The notes under the pieces were generated by a model. That model ran no database searches. It saw nothing but the letters and a program-made list of their open reading frames with translations, and was not told where the DNA came from. Shown piece by piece: positions 38,497-48,719 of a stretch of DNA of 64,000 bases. The stretch lies in the NCBI RefSeq assembly GCF_012848175.1, contig NZ_CP051651.1, positions 3,534,001-3,598,000 on the forward strand, written 5' to 3'. The first letter of the stretch is position 1; the number at the start of each line of letters is the position of its first letter. The DNA comes from Xanthomonas campestris pv. badrii (GTDB lineage: Bacteria; Pseudomonadota; Gammaproteobacteria; Xanthomonadales; Xanthomonadaceae). The translations under genes and the position numbers were made by a program.

Positions 38497-39243
38497 ATGA
38501 AAATCCTCGTCGCCTACAAGCGCGTGGTGGACTACAACGTCCGCATTCAGGTCAAGCCGGATGGCTCCGGCGTGGTGACCGAGGGCGTCAAGCTCTCGCC
38601 CAACCCGTTCGACGAAATCGCCCTGGAAGAGGCGTTGCGCCTGCGCGATGCCGGCATCGCCACCGAGGTGGTGGTTGCCACGCTTGCCCCGGCCGATGCG
38701 GCTGCGCACCTGCGCAATGGCCTGGCCATGGGCGCCAACCGCGCCATCCATGTGGTCACCGATGCGGCCATCCAGCCGCTGACCGCCGCCCGTACCCTGC
38801 TCAAGCTGGTCGAGAAGGAACAGCCGGATCTGGTCATCCTGGGCAAGCAGGCCATCGATGACGACGCCAACCAGACCGGCCAGATGCTGGCCACGCTGTG
38901 GGGTCGCCCGCAGGCGACGTTTGCCGGCAAGCTGGTGGTGGCCGACGGCAAGGCCACGGTCACCCGCGAAGTGGACGCCGGCCTGGAGACGCTGGAAGTG
39001 GACCTGCCGGCGGTGATCACCACCGATCTGCGCCTGAACGAGCCGCGCTTCATCAAGCTGCCGGACATCATGAAGGCCAAGAGCAAGCCGCTGGAAACGC
39101 TGGCATTTGCCGACCTCGGCGTGGATGCGCATGACAGCCTGACCACTACCCACTACGCCGCGCCATCCAAGCGCAGCCGTGGCGTCATGGTCAAGGATGC
39201 CGCCGAACTGGTGGCCGCACTCAAGCAGAAGGGGTTGCTGTAA
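38497..39243 (+). CDS. etfB: Electron transfer flavoprotein beta subunit
   Basis: A 248-residue AMP-binding subunit of ETF. KILVAYKRVVDYNVRIQVK at the N-terminus and VDLPAVITTDLRLNEPRF near the centre are typical. With EtfA it collects electrons from acyl-CoA and other dehydrogenases and hands them to ETF-QO. AAGGAT at 38481-38486 serves as SD. The stop overlaps the etfA ATG by one base. Confidence 0.96.
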   Translation: MKILVAYKRVVDYNVRIQVKPDGSGVVTEGVKLSPNPFDEIALEEALRLRDAGIATEVVVATLAPADAAAHLRNGLAMGANRAIHVVTDAAIQPLTAARTLLKLVEKEQPDLVILGKQAIDDDANQTGQMLATLWGRPQATFAGKLVVADGKATVTREVDAGLETLEVDLPAVITTDLRLNEPRFIKLPDIMKAKSKPLETLAFADLGVDAHDSLTTTHYAAPSKRSRGVMVKDAAELVAALKQKGLL

Positions 39244-40187
39244 TGGCCAAGGTTCTCGTTGTTGCCGAACATCTCAACGGCCAGCTCAATGCGGCCACCG
39301 CCAAGACCCTGAGCGCCGCGCAGGCGATCTCTGCTGAGTCCATCGATATCGTCGTACTGGCAGCCGACCCGGCCGCCGTTGCAGCGCAGGCCGCACAGCT
39401 GGCCGGCGTCGCCCGCGTGCTGACCGTGGCCAACGCCGCCAACGAACACGCCATCGCCCAGGTGCTGGGGCCGCAGATCGCCCAGCTGGCCGGCCAGGGT
39501 TATACCCATGTGTTCGGCCCCTCCACCACCTTCGGCAAGGATCTGATGCCGGTGGTTGCCGCGCTGCTTGGCGTCAACCAGATCTCCGACCTGATGGCCG
39601 TCAAGGACGCCCATACCTTCAAGCGCCCGATCTACGCCGGCAACGCCATCATCACCGTCAAGGCACCGGCCGAGCAGATCGTGGTTGCGACAGTGCGCAG
39701 CGCCTCCTGGCCGGAAGCGGCCAAGGGCGGCAGTGCGGCGGTAGAGCCCGTTACGGTCGATGCCGCCCTGCCGACGCATAGCCGCTTCATCGGCCTGGCG
39801 GCCGGCAGCTCCGATCGCCCAGACCTGCAGAGCGCCAAGCGTGTGGTCTCCGGTGGCCGCGGTGTCGGCTCGGCAGAGAACTTCCAGCATATCTATAGCC
39901 TGGCCGACAAACTCGGTGCCGCCGTGGGCGCTTCGCGTGCTGCCGTCGATGCCGGCTACGTGCCCAACGAGCTGCAGGTCGGCCAGACCGGCAAGATCAT
40001 CGCCCCGGAACTGTATGTGGCGATCGGCATCAGCGGCGCGATCCAGCATCTGACCGGCATCAAGGATGCGGGCACCATCGTAGCCATCAACAAGGATCCG
40101 GAATCACCGATCTTCGAGATTGCCGATATCGGGTTGGTGGGTGATCTGTTTACGCTGCTGCCGGAGTTGGAGGCTGCACTGGGCTGA
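39243..40187 (+). CDS. etfA: Electron transfer flavoprotein alpha subunit
   Basis: A 314-residue FAD-binding subunit. The C-terminal signature from residue 200 on is intact: [46 protein letters not shown] and [17 protein letters not shown]. This gene marks the conserved left border of the O-antigen island in Xanthomonas chromosomes, opposite metB. Confidence 0.96.
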   Translation: MAKVLVVAEHLNGQLNAATAKTLSAAQAISAESIDIVVLAADPAAVAAQAAQLAGVARVLTVANAANEHAIAQVLGPQIAQLAGQGYTHVFGPSTTFGKDLMPVVAALLGVNQISDLMAVKDAHTFKRPIYAGNAIITVKAPAEQIVVATVRSASWPEAAKGGSAAVEPVTVDAALPTHSRFIGLAAGSSDRPDLQSAKRVVSGGRGVGSAENFQHIYSLADKLGAAVGASRAAVDAGYVPNELQVGQTGKIIAPELYVAIGISGAIQHLTGIKDAGTIVAINKDPESPIFEIADIGLVGDLFTLLPELEAALG

Positions 40188-40731
40188 GCGCAGAGATACG
40201 TGCCGCAGTCTATCGGTCACGCTGCCCCGTCAGGATTGCTTGGAGTGGTGGACAATCTGTCCGCCACGTCCGCACGTGCGTTTATAATTCGCAACCACTT
40301 CGCGGGATACCGTAGATGCCGCCGCAGAGCTTTGAGGTCCCGGGCATATGGTGGTTGAACGTCCCTCATGGCTGTGTCGTCGCTCTTGTGCCCGGAACAG
40401 ATGATTCGGCAGAGCCAGATACCGTGGATCAAGACGGCTATGCAATAGCCCGCTTTGCGAGGAGGCAGTATCTGCCGGCCAGCACAGCCTATGCACTGCT
40501 TCAGTCATCCCGGGGCTGCCGCTTATGCTCGCTTGAGCGCTTTATCCCGCGCTGTATGGCTGGCGCGATACCAGGCAGGTCGAGTCGGCGCTTCCACTCG
40601 TAGGTCTAAGTCAGACCCGGCCACAGACCACCGGCCGAACGCGATATCCTTCCGGTCAAAGATCTCTACGGCGGCACACCAATGCCGCAGCATTCAAATC
40701 CACCCGCATATCACTTGGTACCTCGGATTCC
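40188..40731. other. Left edge of the O-antigen island, 544-bp gap
   Basis: No gene with recognisable motifs. Composition is visibly less GC-rich than the flanking etf genes. A TATAAT hexamer at 40283-40288 could be a -10 element, but no convincing -35 lies 16-18 bases upstream. A 95-codon open frame (40316-40603) shows no family features. No JUMPstart/ops element was found. Confidence 0.45.
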
Positions 40732-41835
40732 ATGGACGCCCTGATTCCCGTCAACTCGTTGTCCCGCCACATTGCGCCCGTACAGGATGCACTGTCTCAG
40801 ATTGCAAGTACGATCGTCGCAAGCGGTTACTATGTGCTCGGTCCGAACGTGAAGGCTTTTGAGCAGGAGTTCGCTAGCTACTGTGGAAGCCGTTACTGCG
40901 TCAGCGTTGCCAACGGTACCGACGCTCTTGAGCTCTCCCTGAAGGCACTGGGCGTCGGCCCGGGGGATACGGTGGCCGTTGTTGCCAATGCGGCCATGTA
41001 CGGCACCAGCGCGGTCCTGGCCTGCGGCGCGTCACCGGTTTTTGTCGATACAGGCGCGGGGACGGGGCTAATGTCCGTACCTGCGCTGGAAGCGGTGCTC
41101 GCTGGCGACAGCGCACCGGCAGCCGTGATCGTGACCCATCTCTATGGCCAACTGGCTGACATCGAAGCGATCGTAGCGCTGTGTCAACCACGTGGCATCA
41201 AGGTCGTGGAAGACTGCGCGCAGGCACACGGCGCGGAACGGAATGGCCATCGCGCCGGTAGTTTCGGCGATATTGCTTCCTTCAGCTTTTATCCCACCAA
41301 GAATCTGGGCGCCTTGGGCGATGGCGGCGCAATCGTGACAAATGATGACCAGTTGGCCGCCCGTGCCGCGCAACTCCGCCAGTACGGATGGACGGCCAAG
41401 TACACCAATACTCTGCGCGGAGGCCGCAACAGCCGCCTCGACGAATTGCAGGCCGCCATGCTGCGCCACATGCTTCCCCTGCTGGACGGCTGGAACCAGC
41501 GTCGCCGGGATATCGCCAACCGCTACGCTCAGGGCTTGTCCAACCCGAAGATCGAAGTGGGCGGCGTGGTGGGTGCCGAAAATGTGGCGCATTTGTACGT
41601 CGTGCGTTCAGATGACCGTGAGCAATTGCGTGCACACCTCCAGGCCGCCGGCGTGCAGACCGAGGTCCATTACCCGTTGTGCGATCACCGTCAGCCATGC
41701 CATGAGGGTGCATTTGATTCCGTGGCATTACCGAACACGGAAGCCGATGCGGCGCGCGTAACGACGCTGCCATGCTTCCCGGAGCTGACCGATGAAGAAG
41801 TCGACCGGGTTGTCGAAGCATGCAACCGGTTCTGA
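40732..41835 (+). CDS. wxcK: DegT/DnrJ/EryC1-type sugar aminotransferase (Fuc3N transaminase)
   Basis: A 367-residue PLP enzyme placing an amino group on a nucleotide-linked keto sugar. The PLP lysine is Lys190 in SFSFYPTKNLGALGDGG; ANGTDALELSL and EDCAQAHGA are further family blocks. With the neighbouring ketoisomerase/acetyltransferase it fits a FdtB-like transaminase of dTDP-3-amino-3,6-dideoxygalactose synthesis. First gene of a five-gene operon; the end overlaps the next gene by 16 bases. The symbol follows the wxcK-wxcO order described for X. campestris. Confidence 0.85.
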   Translation: MDALIPVNSLSRHIAPVQDALSQIASTIVASGYYVLGPNVKAFEQEFASYCGSRYCVSVANGTDALELSLKALGVGPGDTVAVVANAAMYGTSAVLACGASPVFVDTGAGTGLMSVPALEAVLAGDSAPAAVIVTHLYGQLADIEAIVALCQPRGIKVVEDCAQAHGAERNGHRAGSFGDIASFSFYPTKNLGALGDGGAIVTNDDQLAARAAQLRQYGWTAKYTNTLRGGRNSRLDELQAAMLRHMLPLLDGWNQRRRDIANRYAQGLSNPKIEVGGVVGAENVAHLYVVRSDDREQLRAHLQAAGVQTEVHYPLCDHRQPCHEGAFDSVALPNTEADAARVTTLPCFPELTDEEVDRVVEACNRF

Positions 41836-42791
41836 GCGAGGTGCAGTCGCCTTCCCTCAGCCTGGTTGTTCCGATCTACGGCAATGAAGGCTCGATCGAT
41901 GATCTCTTGCAGGCTGTCGATTTGATCGCTCGTAGCGTCGAGGGGACGTTTGAAGCCGTTTTCGTGGTGGACGGCAGTCCCGATCGCAGCTACGCGTTGC
42001 TGCGCGATAAGTTGCCTAGTTGCGCCTTTAGTTCGCAGCTGGCGACCTTGACCAGAAATTTCGGCGCGTTCCCGGCAATCCGCACCGGCTTGCAGCTCAG
42101 CCGCGGCGAATTGACCGCGGTAATGGCGGCCGACCTGCAGGAACCGCCCCAGTTGGTCATCGACTTCTGGCAGCGCTACGCTAACGAGCCGTACGATGTC
42201 GCCTTCGGCGTGCGTGAAGCGCGGAGCGATCCGGCTGCATCGAAGCTGGCGTCAACCTTGTTCTGGGCGACCTATCGGCGCATGGTCATCAAGGATATTC
42301 CCAAGGGGGGCGTGGATATCTTCGCTGTCAGCCGTGGTTTTCTCGAACGGCTGTTGCTGTTGAAAGAAGCCCATTCCAGTCTGCTTGCGCAACTGTTCTG
42401 GCTGGGCGGCAAGCGCGAATTCGTCAGTTATCAGCGGCGCGAGCGGCAGCATGGCAAGAGCGCCTGGACCTTGAGCAAGAAACTGCGGTATCTGTCCGAT
42501 AGCGTCTTCGCTTTCACCGACCTGCCGGTCCGCATGCTGACGGCGCTGGGCCTTATCGCGCTGGCATTTACCACGTTGCTCGGTGCGCTGGTGCTGGCCG
42601 CTAAGTTTTCCGGACTCGTCGCAGTGCCGGGCTACACCCTGACAATCTTGACCATTCTCTTTTTCGGCGCACTCAATTCACTGGGCCTAGGTATCGTGGG
42701 TACCTACGCTTGGCATGCGTTCGAAAATACCAAGGCGCGCCCGCTGTCGATCATTCAGTCGGTCGAAAACTTCAAAAAGGATAAACCGTGA
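41820..42791 (+). CDS. wxcL: GtrB-like polyprenyl-phosphate glycosyltransferase (GT2)
   Basis: A 323-residue family 2 glycosyltransferase. The GT-A domain (about 10-230) has [27 protein letters not shown] and AADLQEPPQ. Two C-terminal membrane helices (about 235-305) give the dolichol-phosphate-mannose-synthase/GtrB layout, meaning sugar is probably moved from a nucleotide to undecaprenyl phosphate on the cytoplasmic face. A GtrA gene and a large GT-C-like protein follow, supporting this. Start ATG 41820 lies inside the previous gene; GTGA overlap with wxcM. Confidence 0.85.
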   Translation: MQPVLSEVQSPSLSLVVPIYGNEGSIDDLLQAVDLIARSVEGTFEAVFVVDGSPDRSYALLRDKLPSCAFSSQLATLTRNFGAFPAIRTGLQLSRGELTAVMAADLQEPPQLVIDFWQRYANEPYDVAFGVREARSDPAASKLASTLFWATYRRMVIKDIPKGGVDIFAVSRGFLERLLLLKEAHSSLLAQLFWLGGKREFVSYQRRERQHGKSAWTLSKKLRYLSDSVFAFTDLPVRMLTALGLIALAFTTLLGALVLAAKFSGLVAVPGYTLTILTILFFGALNSLGLGIVGTYAWHAFENTKARPLSIIQSVENFKKDKP

Positions 42792-43717
42792 GTTATTTCG
42801 TGCATCCCAATGCCCTTTGCGAGAGCGAGAACATCGGCGAGGGCACCCGCGTCTGGGCATTCGCGCACGTGCTTCCCGGAGCGCGCCTAGGCCGCGACTG
42901 CAATATCTGCGACGGCGTGTTCATTGAATCCGATGTCATCGTAGGTGACCGCGTCACCGTCAAATGCGGCGTGCAACTGTGGGACGGCGTGCGTTTGGGC
43001 GACGACGTTTTCGTAGGGCCGAACGCAACCTTCACCAACGACCTGTTCCCGCGCAGCAGGGTGTATCCCGAGAAATTCCTCGGCACCGTGGTCGAGTCGG
43101 GCGCCTCGATTGGCGCCAATGCAACCATCCTGGCCGGCACCACCATCGGCAGTGGTGCGATGATCGGCGCTGGCGCAGTCGTTACGCGCTCTGTGCCGCC
43201 CAATGCCATTGTGGTTGGCAATCCCGCACGCATTGTCGGCTACGTTTCCGACAAGGGCGCAAACCAGCCTGCCGCATTGCCAACTGATCAGGGAATCACC
43301 GACACCGCCGTTCCGGGCGTCAAGTTGTACCGGATGCCCAGTTTCGCCGACATGCGAGGCTCGCTCTCCGTGGGAGATTTCGATAGTTTCCTGCCTTTCA
43401 ATGCAAGACGGTATTTTTTGGTTTATGGCGTCCCCACCCAAGAGACCCGTGGCGAACACGCGCACAAGCGCTGCCATCAGTTCCTGATCTGTGTCTCCGG
43501 CTCGGTCAGAGTTCTTGCGGATGACGGCACTCGCCGTATCGACGTCGAACTCAACTCGCCGAACCAGGGCATCCATCTGCCACCGTTGATCTGGGGCACG
43601 CAGTACAAGTATTCCAAAGATGCCGTGCTGCTGGTGTTTGCATCCGAGCCCTACGACACTGATGAGTACATCCGCGATTACGCGTCCTTCAAGAGTCTGG
43701 CGAATGCGGGCGGATGA
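42788..43717 (+). CDS. wxcM: Fused sugar N-acetyltransferase/3,4-ketoisomerase (WxcM, FdtC-FdtA fusion)
   Basis: A 309-residue two-domain protein. Residues 1 to about 155 form a left-handed beta-helix acetyltransferase with hexapeptide repeats and [10 protein letters not shown]. Residues of about 178-309 form a cupin dTDP-sugar isomerase with the catalytic pair His224/His226 in [14 protein letters not shown] characterised fusion of the same order is FdtD of Shewanella denitrificans. Together with the transaminase it makes dTDP-3-acetamido-3,6-dideoxygalactose from the RmlB product. GTG start coupled to wxcL. Confidence 0.9.
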   Translation: MSYFVHPNALCESENIGEGTRVWAFAHVLPGARLGRDCNICDGVFIESDVIVGDRVTVKCGVQLWDGVRLGDDVFVGPNATFTNDLFPRSRVYPEKFLGTVVESGASIGANATILAGTTIGSGAMIGAGAVVTRSVPPNAIVVGNPARIVGYVSDKGANQPAALPTDQGITDTAVPGVKLYRMPSFADMRGSLSVGDFDSFLPFNARRYFLVYGVPTQETRGEHAHKRCHQFLICVSGSVRVLADDGTRRIDVELNSPNQGIHLPPLIWGTQYKYSKDAVLLVFASEPYDTDEYIRDYASFKSLANAGG

Positions 43718-44156
43718 GTCCCCACATGCCGATGCCCTGCTTCGGCGGCATCGGCCATTGGTCTCGGTAGCCCTGCGCTTCTTGCTGGGCGGAGCACTCA
43801 ACACAGGCCTGACCCTGGTGCTGTACTGGATGCTCCTTCGCTTTATGCATTATCAGTGGGCATATCTTGCGAGTTTCTGTGCAGGCATCTTGCTCAGTTA
43901 CCTGATCAACACACGTTACGTCTTTCGTGCTGAGCACAGCTGGTTGAAGTTTGCGGCGTTTCCGCTCATCTATTTGGTGACTTACGCACTTGGGGCCTTG
44001 GCGCTGAAACTCAGCGTAGGGCATCTACGCGTGCCGACGGCAGTCGGCCCACTAATCTCCATCGTTGTTACGCTGCCAGTGTCGTTCATCCTAAGCAAGT
44101 TGTTGTTACAGGCTCCCAAGCCAGACTCCCCCGGGGCTGAGCAAGACGCCGCGTAG
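43704..44156 (+). CDS. wxcN: GtrA-family membrane protein, probable polyprenyl-P-sugar flippase
   Basis: A 150-residue protein with four predicted membrane helices: [20 protein letters not shown], the [21 protein letters not shown] block typical of GtrA, a third helix at [16 protein letters not shown] and a fourth at [18 protein letters not shown]. GtrA proteins are thought to flip undecaprenyl-phosphate-linked sugars. The ATG at 43704 overlaps wxcM by 14 bases and is the first in-frame start giving a GtrA N-terminus. Confidence 0.85.
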   Translation: MRADESPHADALLRRHRPLVSVALRFLLGGALNTGLTLVLYWMLLRFMHYQWAYLASFCAGILLSYLINTRYVFRAEHSWLKFAAFPLIYLVTYALGALALKLSVGHLRVPTAVGPLISIVVTLPVSFILSKLLLQAPKPDSPGAEQDAA

Positions 44157-44226
44157 AATGTTGCCCACTTTACGCCTGCCCGCAGCCCCGCTGGCGCTGC
44201 GCGTCCATTCTTGAATCGTGGATTAC

Positions 44227-46479
44227 ATGAGCACCTTATTCCCTGCTACGACGCCGGCCAGCCCCCTGATCAAGTCCGAATGGCTGCCCTTGCTGTTAGG
44301 TGCCGTTCTGTCCGTCGTGGCGGGCAGCGTCCTGCTTGTGGGCTGGCGGGCGGGACTGTTGCCTATGCTGGACTACCCATTCTCGTATAAGGGCGACGCC
44401 TTGAGCAGCCTCTGGCTGACACAGCGAGCAATGGAAGGATGGATCTTCGAGAATGCCCGTAGCGGCTTCCCATTCGGCTCCTCTTTCCTGGATTACCCCG
44501 GAGCAGATTCCGGCAGCTTCCTGTTCCTGAAGCTTGCCGGCATGCTGACCGGCAGCAGTGCTGCGGCACTGAATCTGTTCTTCCTGCTGGGCTTTGCCGC
44601 GAACTTTCTGACGGCATATTGGGTGATGCGCTGGCTGCGCGTCGGTCGTTCGCTGTCCTTTACCACTGCCATGCTCTTTACGCTGGCGCCCTTCCATTTC
44701 CTGCGGTTGCAGCACATCTTCTACACCTGGTATTTCGGCATCCCGATCTACTTCATGCTTGCGATCCGGATTGCACTCGCCGACGTATCCCTGGATTTCT
44801 GGGGCGCCCGGCCCGCACGCAAGATCGCGCTTGCTGCGCTGTACCTGGTCCTGAGCTGTTTCGGCGTTTACTACACGGCATTCGGCCTGATTCTTATTGG
44901 AACAGCTTGCCTTATGGCGTTGGTCCAGAAGAACTGGACGTCTATCACCCGCCTAGCAGCACCCGTCATTTTCTTCCTCGCGCTTGGCACGCTGGCAAAT
45001 GTCGCACCCAACGTGATCAACGAGCGGATCAACGGTCATAATCCGGAAGTCGCTGCCCGCGCTCCGGCAGAGTCCGAGATCTACGGCGTGAAGTTGATGC
45101 AGTTGATCCTGCCGCGCCCCGACCACAGGCTACCCAAGTTGGCCAATGTGACGGCCAGCTACATGGCCAGTACACCGTTGATCAATGAGAACACGACAGC
45201 CTCCCTGGGCCTGATCGGTTCCATCGGTCTTGCCATCCTGGCGCTGGTCGCGTTCGCGCGTCTGTCCGAGCGGCGCAACGAAGAACGCATTGCCCTATTG
45301 GCGATTCTCTCCGGCGTCCTTCTGGCATTCATGACCATCGGCGGGCTTGGCTCACTCTTTGCGCACGTCGTATCGCCCTCAATCCGCGGCTGGAATCGGG
45401 CCAGCATCTTCATCACGTTCAGCACCCTCGCTGCGGTAGCCATCGCGGTGCAGATACTGTCCGACAAGGTGGGGCGTCGGCACCGCATGACCATCGCCTC
45501 ACTCGCTGCCGCCGGCATGCTGGTCTTCGGCATCTGGGACCAGACCTCGGCGGTGTGCGGCCCGTGTCAATCCAGCGCGCGCACTGCGTACGAGCAGGAC
45601 AAGCGCTTCATCCGCAGCATTGAAGCTGCGCTGCCTGTCGGTGCAGCGGTTTACCAGTTGCCCTATATGCCGTTTCCGGAAGTACCGCCCAAGAATGCCC
45701 TGCACACATATGACCTTGCGGTGGGATTCGTTCACTCGCAGCACCTGAAATGGAGCTACGCAGGCATGAAGGGCCGTGAGGGCGACCTGTTCTACCGGAA
45801 TCTGGAGACCCAACCCGCCGCCGCACAGCTCAAAGCGATCGGTCGGTTCGGCTTCGACGCTGTCTACATCGACAAGCGCGGCTATGCCGACCAAGGAGCA
45901 CAGATCATTGCTGAATGGACACAGGCCATTGGCACGCCGCCTTCGATGACGCGCGAAGATGGCGCTGTCGTGGTCTTCCGTCTGCCAGGTGGTGCCAAGC
46001 CTGCAAGCGCAGATGCTGCCAAGGATACCCTGGTCACCGAGCCCGCGGCAGATACCAGCATTAAGCTCCCCACGCTCCGCAGCTTGCTCACGCAAGGCTG
46101 GTCGTCCGATGAGGCATGGGGTGTCTGGTCGGAAGGCACAAGCTCATCGCTGCGCTACCGTGTCAATTCAAAGACAGTCGGTAAGACAACGGTGATTCTG
46201 CGCGGCAACCCGTTTCTGCCCGGCCCCAAGCGAGCGCTGCGCATCCGTGCCACTGTCAACGGTGTCCAGGGGCTCGACACTCGCGTTACTGCAGCGCAAG
46301 CGATGCCGCTGGAACTACGGGTTCCGGTCACCACCCGCCAGCCTGGGGAAGTAGTGCATATGGTTCTGAACTACGAAGTACCGGTTTCTCCCGCGCAGGC
46401 AGGCATGTCTGCGGACCAGCGTCTGCTTGCCTTCGGGCTAACCAGTCTTGAAATTTGCAAGTCCGATTGCGGCCGATGA
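44227..46479 (+). CDS. wxcO: Large polytopic membrane protein, probable GT-C glycosyltransferase
   Basis: A 750-residue protein with about ten membrane helices in residues 15-430, then a soluble, probably periplasmic C-terminal region (about 450-750) with four cysteines near residues 440 and 748. An acidic loop after the first helix (DYPFSYKGDALSSLW) resembles the catalytic loop position of GT-C enzymes. With wxcL and wxcN it could be the GtrC-like transferase that attaches the side sugar to O-antigen outside the membrane. ATG 44227 was chosen over GTG 44218. Function is inferred from context. Confidence 0.7.
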   Translation: MSTLFPATTPASPLIKSEWLPLLLGAVLSVVAGSVLLVGWRAGLLPMLDYPFSYKGDALSSLWLTQRAMEGWIFENARSGFPFGSSFLDYPGADSGSFLFLKLAGMLTGSSAAALNLFFLLGFAANFLTAYWVMRWLRVGRSLSFTTAMLFTLAPFHFLRLQHIFYTWYFGIPIYFMLAIRIALADVSLDFWGARPARKIALAALYLVLSCFGVYYTAFGLILIGTACLMALVQKNWTSITRLAAPVIFFLALGTLANVAPNVINERINGHNPEVAARAPAESEIYGVKLMQLILPRPDHRLPKLANVTASYMASTPLINENTTASLGLIGSIGLAILALVAFARLSERRNEERIALLAILSGVLLAFMTIGGLGSLFAHVVSPSIRGWNRASIFITFSTLAAVAIAVQILSDKVGRRHRMTIASLAAAGMLVFGIWDQTSAVCGPCQSSARTAYEQDKRFIRSIEAALPVGAAVYQLPYMPFPEVPPKNALHTYDLAVGFVHSQHLKWSYAGMKGREGDLFYRNLETQPAAAQLKAIGRFGFDAVYIDKRGYADQGAQIIAEWTQAIGTPPSMTREDGAVVVFRLPGGAKPASADAAKDTLVTEPAADTSIKLPTLRSLLTQGWSSDEAWGVWSEGTSSSLRYRVNSKTVGKTTVILRGNPFLPGPKRALRIRATVNGVQGLDTRVTAAQAMPLELRVPVTTRQPGEVVHMVLNYEVPVSPAQAGMSADQRLLAFGLTSLEICKSDCGR

Positions 46480-46599
46480 GCCGGCAGGGAAGCTCGATCG
46501 CCAGCGCGTTGATCGCCCTTTCACTTGGCACGGTTTCTTGCAACTGCTGGTGCGTAAGCCTCTACGATAACGCTGAACAAAAATGCCATCAGGCATCCA

Positions 46600-46638
46600 A
46601 ATCGAGCTTCGGCTGAACTTTCCAGCCGAAGCTCGATT
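46600..46638. terminator. 16-bp stem terminator at the convergence of the two LPS operons
   Basis: A perfect 16-bp inverted repeat (46600-46615 and 46623-46638) with a 7-base loop, between the stops of wxcO and rmd. A small ATGCC/GGCAT hairpin precedes it (46583-46596). It likely ends both transcripts. Confidence 0.85.
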
Positions 46639-46662
46639 GCTCTCATTGCCCTTGGATTGCTC

Positions 46663-47601
46663 TCACTGCTCAGCGCTGGCAGCTTCAAGCATCCAGCGTA
46701 GCGTGTCCTCCAGCGCAAGACTCTGCCAATCACCGATCAGCTCCTGCAATCTGGCATTGCTGCCAAGCAACTTCCTGACTTCATTCTCACGAACGAAAGC
46801 GGGGTTTACTTGGACGTCGATGTCATGGCCGGTGATTTTCGAGCAGATCCTGATGATGTCTCCTAACGAACTGGCGACACCGGAACACACATTAACGATC
46901 TGACCTTCGGCCGCTGGCGCCTGCAGTAGCTTGCGATAGGCCAGCACGACTGACCTGACATCGCCAAAATCGCGCCAGACTTCGGTGTTGCCCAACTCGA
47001 TGGAAGATGCACGCGATGCGAAATGGGAAACGATCTTGGGAATCAGGAAATTGGTGGCCTGACCGACCCCGGTATAGTTGAAGGGGCGGGCAATCACCAG
47101 GGGCAGGCGCTCGCGCCACAAGCTGGCGACATATTCCATGGCGAGCTTGCTCACCGCGTAGTCGTTTGCGGGCGCGGGCATGACCGACTCGTCGATCACG
47201 CCCTCGGTTGCATTGCCGTAGACATTGGCACTGCTCGCAATCAGCACCCGCTCCGGGCGGTATTGGCTTGCGGCCAGCGCCTGCAGCAGGTTACGCGTGC
47301 CGAGCAGATTGACGCGGTAAAAATCGTCGGCATCCCCATGACCGACAAAGGCCACTGCCGCCAGATGCACGACATAGTCGGCCTGGGCCTGCGCAACGGC
47401 GCGAGCGACATCGGCAGCGTCGCGCAGGTCCATCGGCCAGAACTCGTCGGTGCTGCCCGTGCCGGAAGCGTCCGAACGCGTCCCGACGCCAATGACCGTG
47501 CAGCCCTGTTCCTTGAGCTGCCGGGTCATGTAGCGCCCGGTGAACCCGGACGCTCCGCTGATCAGAACCCGCTTGCCCGTCAGGTCAGAATGAGAAGCCA
47601 C
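46663..47601 (-). CDS. rmd: GDP-6-deoxy-D-mannose reductase
   Basis: A 312-residue extended SDR reductase converting GDP-4-keto-6-deoxymannose to GDP-D-rhamnose. NAD(P)-binding [24 protein letters not shown] and the catalytic YAVSKLAME are seen; [10 protein letters not shown] is typical of Rmd rather than of Fcl/GMER. The GTG start overlaps the gmd stop by 17 bases, so the two steps are co-expressed. Confidence 0.88.
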   Translation of the reverse strand: MASHSDLTGKRVLISGASGFTGRYMTRQLKEQGCTVIGVGTRSDASGTGSTDEFWPMDLRDAADVARAVAQAQADYVVHLAAVAFVGHGDADDFYRVNLLGTRNLLQALAASQYRPERVLIASSANVYGNATEGVIDESVMPAPANDYAVSKLAMEYVASLWRERLPLVIARPFNYTGVGQATNFLIPKIVSHFASRASSIELGNTEVWRDFGDVRSVVLAYRKLLQAPAAEGQIVNVCSGVASSLGDIIRICSKITGHDIDVQVNPAFVRENEVRKLLGSNARLQELIGDWQSLALEDTLRWMLEAASAEQ

Positions 47602-48625
47602 GCTCGTTCCTCTTCAGATCGGCCTCGACCATCATCTGGCACAGCTGCTCCAGCGTGGTCTCAGGCTTCCAGCCGAGGATACGGGCCGCCTTTTCGGGGT
47701 CGCCGATCAGCAGCTCCACTTCTGCAGGGCGGTGGAACTTCAGGTTGATACGCATGACCACCTTGCCGGTAGCAGTGTCCACCGCAGTCTCTTCAGCGTC
47801 CTTTCCGCGGAACTCTACGTCGATGCCCGCTCCCTTGAACGCCATGCTGACGAAATCGCGCACGGTCTCGGTGCGATTGGTCGCGAGCACGAAAGTGTCC
47901 GGCTGCTCCGCCTGCAGCATTCGCCACATACCTTCCACATACTCGCGCGCGAAGCCCCAGTCACGCTTGGCGTCCAGGTTGCCCAACTCCATGCAGTCCA
48001 GCAGCCCGAGCTTGATCTTGGCAACCGAGTCGGTGATCTTTCGGGTAACGAATTCCCGGCCGCGCAGCGGACTTTCGTGGTTGAACAGAATCCCGCTGGA
48101 TCCGAAGATATCGGAGCTCTCCCGGTAATTCACCGTAATCCAGTGGGCATACAGCTTGGCAACACCGTAAGGGCTGCGTGGCCAAAACGGCGTGTCTTCC
48201 TTTTGAGGGACAGCCTGGACCTTGCCGAACATCTCCGAAGTCGATGCCTGGTAGAACCGGATCTTCGGGTTCACCAGACGAATCGCCTCAAGCAGGTGCA
48301 GCGCGCCGATACCGGTGATCTGCGCTGTCGTGGTCGGCTGATCGAAACTGACTCCGACGAAGCTCTGGGCCGCGAGATTGTAGATCTCATCGGGCTGGAT
48401 CTTCTGGACCATCGCGATCGTCGTCCCCAGATCCGTGAGGTCGTACTCCACCAATTCAAGATTCGGATGCTTCGCGACGCCAACCTCCTCGAGACGCCAG
48501 AAGTTGACCGAACTGGTCCGTCGGTATGTGCCATACACCTTGTAACCCTTGCCAAGCAACAGCTCGGTCAGGTAGGCACCGTCCTGCCCGGTGATGCCGG
48601 TAATGATTGCAATCTTGTTAGTCAT
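47585..48625 (-). CDS. gmd: GDP-mannose 4,6-dehydratase
   Basis: A 346-residue SDR dehydratase acting on GDP-mannose from Xan[16 protein letters not shown] at the N-terminus, [12 protein letters not shown], the catalytic [10 protein letters not shown], and [17 protein letters not shown] are diagnostic. With Rmd it provides GDP-D-rhamnose, the likely backbone donor for the glycosyltransferases upstream. Confidence 0.95.
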   Translation of the reverse strand: MTNKIAIITGITGQDGAYLTELLLGKGYKVYGTYRRTSSVNFWRLEEVGVAKHPNLELVEYDLTDLGTTIAMVQKIQPDEIYNLAAQSFVGVSFDQPTTTAQITGIGALHLLEAIRLVNPKIRFYQASTSEMFGKVQAVPQKEDTPFWPRSPYGVAKLYAHWITVNYRESSDIFGSSGILFNHESPLRGREFVTRKITDSVAKIKLGLLDCMELGNLDAKRDWGFAREYVEGMWRMLQAEQPDTFVLATNRTETVRDFVSMAFKGAGIDVEFRGKDAEETAVDTATGKVVMRINLKFHRPAEVELLIGDPEKAARILGWKPETTLEQLCQMMVEADLKRNERGFSF

Positions 48626-48719
48626 CTACATTCTCTTCGGAAATTGGTGAAAACAGCCCCGCTCTGGATCACGCCCATGCGCGTCCGGAGCATCGCCGTG
48701 CAGGAAAGCAACGGCGCCA

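Noticed and set aside
40283..40288. TATAAT hexamer as promoter of the wxc operon
   Set aside because: No acceptable -35 at the right spacing and more than 440 bases from the first gene; left as a note only.
40316..40603. 95-codon open frame at the left edge of the O-antigen island
   Set aside because: No family motif, no clear SD and unconvincing composition; kept as part of the described gap.
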